Part shown: positions 24,261 to 35,423 of the stretch, piece after piece
Numbering within the stretch: the stretch's first letter is position 1
Layout of the letters: every line of letters begins with the position of its first letter
Source of the DNA: Halocaridina rubra
Lineage: Eukaryota > Arthropoda > Malacostraca > Decapoda > Atyidae
DNA length: 64,000 nucleotides
Reading direction: 5' to 3'
Assembly (NCBI GenBank): GCA_037179515.1
Contig: JAXCGZ010021106.1
Span: 1 to 64,000, forward strand
The notes under the pieces: generated by a model
Seen by the model: only the letters and a program-made list of their open reading frames with translations
Told to the model about the DNA's origin: nothing
The model's database searches: none
Translations under genes and position numbers: made by a program

Positions 24261-25755
24261 TTATCTGTGGTCTTTTAGGTAGCTTAGAAGTCCAATTGTG
24301 GCATGAAAAGCTCTTCTGCATTCAGGACAGGAAGTAACACTTGGCAAAATGGACCTTGGATGTTGTTGCCTCTTTTTCCATCTTTGTTTGCTTCCAGTGA
24401 TGATTGTTTTGAATGCAGAATAATCTGCAGGTAGGCCTTTTAGGCTCATAGTAGCAAGCAAGCCATCGCAAATAACTTCACGTGCCTTCTTGAGTGCCCA
24501 AGCATTGCATAGTGGAAAATTATTCAAATCTGTTGCATCCACGGAGCAGTTACAACGGGCTGTAATAACAGTTGCTATGAATGTGCAACACTTAATTGCT
24601 TTTACTACAGCATTGAAATATTTCATGAACATTGTTGCATGAAAACTTAATATGATGTCATTTTTATTTTAGAAGTGTTATGAACTGAGTCCATGATCAC
24701 TGCAAAGATCATAATTCTTACAAATGCCTTTTGTTTGCATATACAGTATTTATGTACTTTGGAAACACAGATTTGAATGTCACTTCCCTAGCTCCCACAT
24801 TCCAGATCTGTACTTATTGCACATAAAATATTTCTTTGATACATACTTACTCTCTAGTCGTCACGAAGAGGGGCCGTATGTGAAATGGCAGCATTAGTGC
24901 TTCACCGGCGCCTATCAGGGATCGCGTGTGAAGCAGCAACAGGTGAAAGCATGGCAAGATCGGCTATGTGGGAACAAGTCGTTCACCAGTCGCTGTAAAG
25001 TGAGGATGCAGCAGAGAATACTCCTGGTTGTTCCAGTAATAAAGAAAGAATTGTAACCGTCATTCTTTTATCCCCACAACTCTGAGTGTTATCTGTCATC
25101 ATGTCTACTTCTACCTCAACTGTTGCTGCTCATTCTCGTGTGATGAATTACCAAATTCCTATTCTTGGCCTTGGTTTCCAATTTATGATGTCAGTGTCCT
25201 CTGTAAGTTGGAAGGAGGAAATATGTTTTGCCAAGCATTCATCTTTCATCTAATTAACATGATTACTCCATCTTAAATGGTTCTTGATGATGAAGGCCTC
25301 ATTGCTTGTAGTCATTGCTTTGCTCAGCATGCTTACATTGGTTCTTCTGTTTTCCCATCTTAATATGTTTCAAAACAAACCTTGATGGGACTTTTCAAGT
25401 GTCTTCTGATGTCGTGGGTGTGCCGTCCTAGTCTCTGAATTCTGCATTAGCACTGGGATTGCCACTGCTTTGTGCACAACCAGTTTGGTGTCTTTTTGGA
25501 TGTTATGATCATGAAAGATCTTGAATTAAGAAGCAAGAGCTGTTTCAGCGCATATAAGCAATGTTGGATCTAGTCATCTAGGTTAGGAATGGAGGAGATG
25601 TGACTTCCAAGATATGGAAAGTAGTCCATGGTTTCCAGGGTTGTGCCCAAGTTTAATTGATTGTTCTTGTGGGTTTGCTTCAATTGTAGATAGTTGGTAA
25701 GTGATTTGAGTCTTCTTAGAGAAGATGGAAACTCTTCTTTAAAAGCATATTTCAT
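24261..25755 (-). pseudogene. Minus-strand LINE 3' relic with inserted foreign segment
   Basis: The frame 25570-25755 ends with TLETMDYFPYLGSHISSIPN, the YLGS motif that follows the RT palm in RTE-type LINEs. Broken frames down to about 25150 give a CR-N-like stretch (NVSMLSKAM; IIKNHLRW; HVN). At 24261-24345 a Cys/His module CPECRRAFHATIGLLSYLKDH looks like the C-terminal zinc finger of that LINE group. Between them (about 24380-25090) the sequence appears foreign; its minus frame has GLPADYSAFKTIIT, reminiscent of a copia-type gag. The whole is a mosaic and my assignment of the middle is weak. Confidence 0.5.
24850..25075 (+). repeat. Possible LTR-like fragment
   Basis: GC-richer segment ending GTAATAAAGAAAGAATTGTAACCGTCATTC...TATCCCCACAA, the form of the polyadenylation region and end of many LTRs (AATAAA followed by a U5-like part). 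No partner LTR is in the window, so this stays tentative. Confidence 0.35.
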
Positions 25756-25759
25756 ATAC

Positions 25760-27828
25760 TGTATTCTTCATTTACAATATGTTCACACACCATTTACTCT
25801 CGAGTTGAGAACATATCTAGTTTGAATATTTAGAAGGCAATAACCCTGAGTAACAGAAGAAAGTTGCTTTTTCACCATGTTGGCGTTTATGAATAGGTTA
25901 TATAATTGTTCTTAGATATATTTAAGTAGTTGCATATAGACTTTCCCTCACTCAAGCTAAGTTACAAATTTAAAATTTCAAGTTCAACAGAGACATTATT
26001 CTCTGAACATGCTCAAAACTTGCATCAGGGTTACTTTGCAGCCTTGTCTTGCAGGTATTCCTATATTCATTTGAGTTATGATAAGTGGCCATTAATTACA
26101 ACTCTTTTTCTGTATTCCATAAGAACTTGAGGGTTTCTACAGACTTTACCTTCCAAGAATTTTCTGAGACTTATATACTTGTTGAATATGCAACTACTTC
26201 TGCTTAAGTCATGCATAGTCCCAAAATCTATCTATCTATCAATGTATTCGAGCCATTTTTCCCCTTATAAGGGGAGTGGCAGAGTCAAGGCAAAATACTT
26301 TGACTTATTGGGAGTAGAAAATATACAGGAGGGATTCCCAGTCCCCTCACCCCACCCCATTTAGTCTACTCCCAAAATAGAGATAATCAAGACAGATTTT
26401 CATTAGAGAATGTGTTGGCAATGATTATATTACTGTGAATATAACAACAGCTACTCTACTTTAAGTGCTGGTAATCAGCAATGTCAGTTTCATTACCACA
26501 TAGGAAGAAAGAGACGCCCTTGAAAATCATACTTGATGTTCAAGGTTTATGATGACAGTCTGGCATTAGTGAGAAAGATCCTTACTTTACGGAAATTTCA
26601 TCAAGTCAGTTCCTTCTTTAGTTTCATCTGACATATTTCTACTTTTTTTTTAACTCCATTGTAAACAGAGATTTGCAGCTATCATATATATTTTATCAGA
26701 AGATTCAACACAGTGGTGTTGTCTTGCATCTCATTCCTTTCTCTTCCTTCATGGTAAAGCATAGACTTGCAACTGCCAGTCATGTATTTTCAATGTCCTT
26801 CCTTGTCATTTTCTTTTGCACATTGTATCTTTATTTTTACTTTCACTAAAATATTTCTATTTGTTATTCATTTTTTATAATTTAATCCTTTTCTTGGTTA
26901 TCATGTGTTTTTTACAATGTTATTATGAACAAGGACTTGCAGCTATCCCTTTTTTTTTCAACAACTCCTCTCTCGTCAATTTCTTTTGCATCTTGTCTGT
27001 CTGCTGTGTCAGTTGTTTGCAGCTGTCATTTATGTTTTATCAGTCTATGCTCACCTTCCATTTTGTCTGTTATTACTAATTTTATAACATACACACATTG
27101 TCATTGATTTTTTAGTTGATCTGTTCCTGTCTGTCTCATATTCACACCTTAAGATTTGCTAATATATTGATACTGTCATATGTATATATTATTCAGTTCT
27201 TTATTCTCTTTATGATTTGCCTATAGTTTGCTAACATAAGGTGTTTGTCTGAGGCAACTTTTTTCTGTTATTGTAGGCATCATGACTTGAAAGATTTTAT
27301 TTAGACAGCTGTATACACTAGTTCATTAGTATATAATCATATTAAGAAAAGCCTAACTTGAAGTTTTAATGTTTGACCATATTTATTGAAGCGACTTCAT
27401 TTACACTTCAACTCTTGATCTCCAATGAATGGTTCACCTATAAATTGGCATCACTGAGACCAGAGATCTTTTATACAATGCTACGTCACTCTAGCTTATT
27501 ATACCAAAGTGGTCCAAAATCCACACCCCTCACTTGGCTGTTGGTATTATACACCTTTTTCTTTTCTTTAATATATTGACTTCAGAAGAAGTATGACAAC
27601 ATACTTTATTTACAAGTGGAGTAAATATTCTTATTTTATACCTAAGCAGTTGATGAATGCCTCTATAGGTGTATGGCTGACTGTCAAAATTGCAATGGAT
27701 GGATTATTTTTAAATAGTATTGACACTTAAAGGATTGTCTAACCATGGCTAAGCTTGCTGAAAAGGCTTTGATTTTTAATTATTGATGGCCCTTTTTAAC
27801 TCCATGTATTTCCTTTATTATTGTTTAG
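25760..27828. other. AT-rich non-coding stretch with one dispersed repeat
   Basis: No supported gene. A dispersed repeat lies at about 26245-26365 (CCCCTTATAAGGGGAGTGGCAGAGTCAAGG...GGGATTCCCAGTCCCCTC), and its inverse is at 29470-29585. The rest is pyrimidine- and AT-rich and could be intronic. Confidence 0.4.
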
Positions 27829-27952
27829 GTTCTTGCAGTTCCCAAAGTTAATATATTTGCAGAGAAAAAACTATTAAATGGTAAATATTACTCCTTAACT
27901 ATTCTACCTTCACGACGTGAGTTAATAAAAAAAGATGCTTATGCTAATGTTG
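27829..27952 (+). CDS. Candidate internal exon of an unknown gene
   Basis: A pyrimidine-rich tract ending TTATTATTGTTTAG precedes a 124-bp open segment that runs to TG|GTATGA, so both splice signals are present. The reading frame starting GTT gives VLAVPKVNIFAEKKLLNG, then SLTILPSRRELIKKDAYANV, and stays open until a TGA at about 27985. Its mixed, charged composition is unlike the surrounding AT-rich translations, and it matches none of the retroelement families here. I do not recognise the protein. An internal GT after AAATG (27880) is an alternative donor. Splicing and conservation are inferred, not shown. Confidence 0.4.
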
Positions 27953-28359
27953 GTATGATCTTTATTTCTGAAAATATTATCCCTTGATTTAGAATGAATA
28001 CAAATACAGCATACTATATTTGATGATTGGTTTAGTGTTTGCATTATTGAAGTTTTGCCTATGAGCTGTCATGTAGTTTCTGAGTGGTTGTTACATCAGC
28101 TCTTGTTGAATTTTTAAGTACCAGGTCTTCATTTTAGGATGATGGCTTTGGTATTTCTTCAATACGATGCATTTGAGTCAAAGCCATGCTTCAAGGCACA
28201 AGTAACAGCTTTTGTATTCTAGATAAGGAACAAAAGATAATACTTAACTTTTTTTTTAAGGGTAAATAGCTTTTTTATTCCAAAAAGTAAAAAATTTACA
28301 GCTGATAATTGTATAATAAGAATATTGGTAGTTGAAGTAAAACAGGGGCTGTTCACATT

Positions 28360-28620
28360 ATCCTTTGTCAAACTGCATTTGTAGGTGTGAAGGTGACATT
28401 ATTTCCAAAGTTTGGGGATGTAGACTTGAGCTGTCAGGAATCTTCTGCTTACAAAGTAGAACCTGTAGTTTCTCAGTTACCCTGTCAAATGGTAAAACCT
28501 CATTGAGAGATGAAGAATATGGGGATTGACCCCAGGACTGCCCCCTGGGGGATTGTTGAGCCATTTGTAAACAAAAGGGTTCAGAAAGGGTGATCTTGGC
28601 CCATGAAGTTTACTTATGAA
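28360..28620 (-). pseudogene. Diverged LINE RT fragment
   Basis: The reverse complement of 28530-28565 reads STIPQGAVLGSI-like in one frame, resembling the conserved VPQGSVLGP RT motif. Upstream is a HGPRSPFLNPFVYKW-like stretch. Frames are broken and only about 200 bp is recognisable. Confidence 0.4.
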
Positions 28621-30240
28621 TAAATCAACAATGATTAGTAAATAACATGTGCTCCTCAGTAAAGTACAGTAAAATTTTATTTGCTGACCTTGTTAGGTCT
28701 TTGCTAGATATGTAATGAAGCCTCTGAATAAGACGCATTTTGGTAGGGTTACTCTTGTGCACACTTTGATTGCAAGTAGGTAATATTTCTGCAAAGTATA
28801 AATACTACTTATGGTGCATCTTGGATTTGCTATACTGTTTTCAACTTCCTCTTTTTTGAATCATTGTAAAATCAGATGCATTGATAATGTATGTAGATTA
28901 TGAAAAAAGAACATATAGCCACGATGATGAGTCAAAATCATCCTCATGAGTAGGAAGGACTTGTTGGCCTCTTATGACTACCCCCATATTGGGAGAGGAC
29001 ATCACTAGCTGAGCTGTGAATTTTGTTTTCTTTTTCTAATACTGGCATTATTGTTAAAGAGATCATGATAATATGATATATGCCATTTTCATTCTCTTAC
29101 AGAAGATATTTTACCTTATTACTCCATCATTCACTCTTCAGTTTCTTCTTTAGATTTCATCGTTCTTCCCTTTTTCAACATACTGTATTTGACTACAGTT
29201 CATGAGTTATAGATTATATTTCGTGGGTATGACGTTCATATGCAGTGTCCGCATATGGACAAAATGCATTTGTATATTGCATATCAAAATAAAGAGCTCA
29301 AGTTTGGATGTGAAAAGGATTTTCACAAGTTACTAAAGTTGCAATTATCCATACCAACACAGAAACCCTATTATTTATATTTCCTAGTACACAGCAATGG
29401 AAGGAACAGTATTGGGTATACAGGGGGGTAAGAATACTTTCTCCGTGTTCCCTTGGGTGTCGTAAAGCTTGAATAAATGAGGTGGAGCGAGGGGACCAGG
29501 AATCCCCTCCTCTGTATTTTTTTTCCCAAAGTGTCAGAGTATTTCTCTGACTAAGCCAACTCCCCTATAAGGGGAAATATGGCTTTGGTATAGCTGGATT
29601 TATAGTCTTTATACATGACATCAGTAAAAATGGAAGTTTAAAACTTGTTCACCTCGAATCTTCACTTCACTGTTAAAATCTACAGGAATTTTTCTCATAC
29701 AGATCCTCTACTTTTAGAATTATACCTTTCAGTTACAGAAAAAACTTCATATTTTCATATGTACTACACTAGTTTTACTTTACTTTTATTTACTCTATTT
29801 ATGCCAATTAAAAACAACACATGTACAGCTCTCAAACACATGGTCATATATAACGGAGATTTCCTTACCACAAGAATTAATTATAAATAATGAATTCTTG
29901 ATTATTAATATTTCATGATACTTCAGTGTTTTAATACTTTGAGGCTAGATATGTACCTACTACAATGAGCCATAGGTGAAAGAGAGATCCAACTGGATTC
30001 TCCTTTCTCTAAGGCCTGAGATTCTCCTAAAGGATGAGGATAGTAAGTCCAGCAGCAGTCTTGCAGCTGCTGCTCCCCACCTCATACCTACTCAGGAGGC
30101 ATGACTAAAGGATAAAAATATATCTGTAATACTGGTAGGAAATAAAACATGAAATAAGTTATGTATTTTAATGTTAAAAATGTGTTTCCCATTCAAATAC
30201 AGCTCTTCCCCAGATAAATAGATAGTCTCTACACATTTCA
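28621..30240. other. Non-coding, with dispersed repeat copies
   Basis: A repeat lies at 29405-29590 (GGGGTAAGAATACTTTCTCC, GGTGTCGTAAAG, ...GGGGACCAGGAATCCCCTCCTC..., ending CCCCTATAAGGGGAAATATGG). The second half is the inverse of 26245-26365. A weaker piece is at 28945-29010. I recall similar sequence near decapod LINE ends, but this is from memory. No gene is seen. Confidence 0.45.
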
Positions 30241-30261
30241 TAGCTCCTGTCTTACATGTTG

Positions 30262-32100
<1,839 letters not shown>

Positions 32101-34020
32101 CTACTATATCATTCACTCTCAGAGAGAGGGAATAGGGTAGGTATGTAATGTTCAACATGTAAAAGACAAGAGTTACGAAGTGTGTATAGACTACATATTT
32201 ATCTCGGGTGCCAGGCTACTATGTAGTTTCTAAGCATTCCAAAGCTCCTGCTCTTTAGATACTGGAGATTTACATATTCTATACTCAATTCCCTCTCAAA
32301 GAGAAAAAATAGAGTATTTATGTAAAGCTCCAATAACTAAAAGATAATAGCTTTATAAATGTGTACATGCTATATAGCAGCCTGGGGTAATATACCTAAA
32401 ACTACAATAGTTCTGTATAATACTGCAAAAACTTACCTCTGCTCAATAAATACACAGCCATTCACTGGTGGAAAACAACACAATACCTAAGATGAAGGGT
32501 ATCTTGAAGAAGATACACAAAGTAAAAAATAATCTCAGAGCAGCAGCTTTTCAAATTCTTCTTTATAAATCATACTAAGAGGAAATATCAAATGTCTTCT
32601 TTTCTTTACCATTTATATCAACATTAACTCCTATTCCGCTTACTCTTGAACGGTCACCAGGCCTCAGAGCATCTTTACCCTGGTGGAAAAAAAAAAAGAT
32701 TCAAATCCCATAGTAGCTACTTAGGCTTAAAACTTCCATTTTAATAATACCTGTATTAGTATTCTAATAATTTCCATATAAGATATAAAATAAATAGCAA
32801 AAAGACAATCACTCTTGCTTGGTAGATTTTGTGTAGAGATATGATCTTTTGATCATACACTGATGCATAGTGGTCACTCAGGGAAAAAATTTAAAGGCAT
32901 AAACAGAGAGGATAAAAAGTAATGTACAACCATTAAAGCAAAACCAAACACAGAGGAGGCTGTCATTCTGTTGACGTTAACTAGGCAACAGTACATTTCT
33001 TAAAGGCACCATAACAACAGCTTTCCCAGGTCTTGTTTAGCAGTCATACTAAGAAGTTGTTACTTGCTTTTATATCGAGCATTCATGTCAATCTAAACTA
33101 TTATTTCTACTCTTGAGCAGTCATTATTTAGTCATAGCATCCTGAAAGAGAATGATAAAGGTCATATCTCTGCCAAAATAATTCATCCCAAACTTCAAGT
33201 GTAGCAGTCAGTGCGAATGTTTCTATTCTGTCAATACTAATTTTTACAATTTCCATGAAAATGAAGAATAAAACCCTAAGAGAGACTTTCTCTTAAGTGA
33301 TATTTTGCTTAAAAACTCATTATTCCACCTCTGCAAAGACATCCTTCTTGGAGGATACACTGATGCCTAGTCCAAGAATAACTAAGTTATTAAAACTGAT
33401 ATAAACAGAATGGGGAATAAGTCAAGTACATCCTTCTTTTAGCAAACAATTGGTAACTATCATGTCTTCAAAAATAATCTGTTTCTTTGGTGACAGAGTA
33501 TTTCCTTGTATTTTCCAAACAGTATGATAACAATTAACTTACAAAACTATATGTTATATCGAACATATACCAAATCAAAATGCTTATTATATTCTTTCTG
33601 TAATGTATTTTCAATAAAAATCTTTCTTTTTCCACATTACTACCTACCTTCCAGTATGTTGGTGAATCAAATGCTTAAAGAAAGAATAAGGGAGGGCATA
33701 GGGTTAGACAGGGATAAAGTACGAGGAACAGGTGCACTGGAATCGCTTAATGAAGAGTTGCCAGAAAAATAAGAACTAAAGAGAGTGGCTTTGTCAGTGG
33801 GAGAGCAACTTCTAGAACCATCTGAACGAATGAGAGGGGGAAAGCTTGAGTTACAGAAGTTTTTGGAGATTTGTGGCTAAGAACCAGCAACATTTATCGG
33901 CAGGATTTTCGGTAATTTATCTCCGTACTATGATCCTTGCTTTACAGGATCCACTCAAATATTTGAATTATTACAAAAATATTGCTTATGTAGGAGCAAG
34001 AGTTGTTGCCATTTTATGTT
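32101..34020. other. No gene seen
   Basis: AT-rich, mostly unique-looking sequence. The 88-codon frame at 33506-33772 ends in LKERIREGIGLDRDKVRG and a few charged codons that might be a gag remnant, but this is too weak to assign. Confidence 0.4.
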
Positions 34021-34145
34021 ACTATTAATCCCCTTTTGAATGAGGGTGGACATAGACACGTTGGAGGTGGGGAATTAAGGATCGATGCCCTCTCGAACAT
34101 CCTGCGGTGGGCTCGAATGCCACTGCACTACCGAGGTTCCCGTGT
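34021..34145 (-). repeat. tRNA-derived SINE-like repeat
   Basis: The minus strand starts CTCGGTAGTGCAGTGG, containing the A-box-like TAGTGCAGTGG, then CATTCGAGCCC (B-box-like). The body is complementary to GGAATTAAGG and GGACATAGACACG and ends near AATCCCC. Relatives are at 15415, 34430 and 38632. A and B boxes are closer than in a tRNA, so the copy has an internal deletion. Confidence 0.65.
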
Positions 34146-34429
34146 AGAAGCGAGATAAATGAAGGCGAAATATCAATGAATTGCATTTTTTACAGGCTTT
34201 ATCCAGATGTTTTTATGCCAAAAAAGTAATCTCATAGTTGTCACAAGAGACTCAGTGAATATAAAGCCATGGCTCCCTCCGAGCCCCAAAGGTGGTGTGA
34301 AGAGCTCGCCTTCTCATAAGGCATTTAGGGAGGAGAGGATGGTTGAAGCTATCAAGCCAGTTTCAGTCTCACATAAAACTTAGTGAGTACACCATTATAT
34401 ATAGTTTTTTTTTTACGATTCTTGTATTG

Positions 34430-34520
34430 CTATCAATCCCATTTTAAATGGTTGTAAACATAGACAGGTTGGAGCTGAGGAATAAAGACTGGATATATGT
34501 CTGAATGCCCTACGGTGAGC
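34430..34520 (-). repeat. SINE-like repeat, partial
   Basis: CAATCCCATTTTAAATGG...CATAGACAGGTTGGAGC...GCCCTACGGTGAGCTTGAAC matches the repeat at 34021 in the same orientation and is followed by a T/A-rich run. Confidence 0.6.
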
Positions 34521-34905
34521 TTGAACAAGGGTTTTTTTTTTTTTATTTATTCAGATAACTGTACATGGGGACATGTGCACATGGGCACTCCCAGTCATAT
34601 TGCAGTTGATAACATTACAATCTATGTGGTTATGTATAAATAACATACTAATAGAATTTGCAATTAATTTAAAATATCATAGCAAGTAATTAATAATAAA
34701 ATATAGTGTAATAATTGAAGAGTACTTGAAGAGTAATCATTGTGACAATATTTTCAATAGCCCTTGTTGAGTGCTATCATTTAAATTCCGTTTTACTTTT
34801 CAACAGTACTACTGCAGACAATTTGAAGCAGATATAGAATAACAATTTTCAGGTTAGAATAATAAGTAGGTACATACATATATATATACACACACATACA
34901 TCGAA
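34521..34905. other. No gene seen
   Basis: AT-rich; it ends in an alternating TATATATACACACACATAC stretch, which is the insertion site of the LINE that follows. Confidence 0.4.
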
Positions 34906-34908
34906 AAA

Positions 34909-35421
34909 ATGAAAGACGTTGTGATGGAAAGGGCAAACCCACTCATCAGACAGGCACTTGATAAGGAGAAGACAGTGGTAATCTCAGGCATAAGTGAATC
35001 CCAGGAGCCAACATGGCAGGGGAGACTTGAAGAAAATAAAGCTAGGGTTGTAGACCTGATAAGAAAGCTTGGAGTAGTATGTGGTCCTGAGGATATTGTA
35101 AACATACACCAACTAGGTAAATATTCGAGGGAAGGAAAGCCGAGACCAACAAAAGTAACCTTTGAGAGAGGGGAGACATGTAGGGAAATATTGTTGAGAA
35201 AAAAAAGTCTAAAAGACCTTCAAGAATGCAAAGAAGTGTTCATTAGACGATACAGAACACAGGAAGAGATGGGAAAGATCAAAAACTTGTTGCAAGAGGC
35301 AAGAAGGTTAAATGATGGAAGAAATGAAGAAGAGAAGAAAAATTTTCGTTACGGAATACTTCCAGACAAAGGGGAGATAAAGAAGATAATGACAGAAGAT
35401 CAGGGGATGGGGCCTCATTAA
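34909..35421 (+). CDS. LINE ORF1 protein, N-terminally shortened
   Basis: The 170-codon frame directly upstream of ORF2. It is charged and helical (KEKTVVISGISESQ, then RVVDLIRKLGVVCGPEDIV, RPTKVTFERGETCREILLR and EVFIRRYRTQEEMGKIKNLL). This resembles the RRM-like RNA-binding part of CR1/L2/L1 ORF1 proteins that package the LINE RNA. A full ORF1 is usually longer, and here the sequence begins only a few bases before the ATG next to a TACACACACATAC flank. The element is therefore probably 5'-truncated and the N-terminal part lost. ORF1 stops at 35419-35421; the ORF2 frame is already open from 35328. Confidence 0.75.
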   Translation: MKDVVMERANPLIRQALDKEKTVVISGISESQEPTWQGRLEENKARVVDLIRKLGVVCGPEDIVNIHQLGKYSREGKPRPTKVTFERGETCREILLRKKSLKDLQECKEVFIRRYRTQEEMGKIKNLLQEARRLNDGRNEEEKKNFRYGILPDKGEIKKIMTEDQGMGPH

Positions 35422-35423
35422 GA

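Noticed and set aside
24261..24345. Host C2H2 zinc-finger gene
   Set aside because: The single Cys/His module fits the C-terminal end of a minus-strand LINE relic whose upstream part is at 25.1-25.8 kb.
26925..27107. Small secreted or membrane proteins in the AT-rich stretch 26.8-27.1 kb
   Set aside because: Phe/Leu/Ser-rich translations of T-rich sequence; two overlapping frames are equally open and there are no splice or start signals to favour one.
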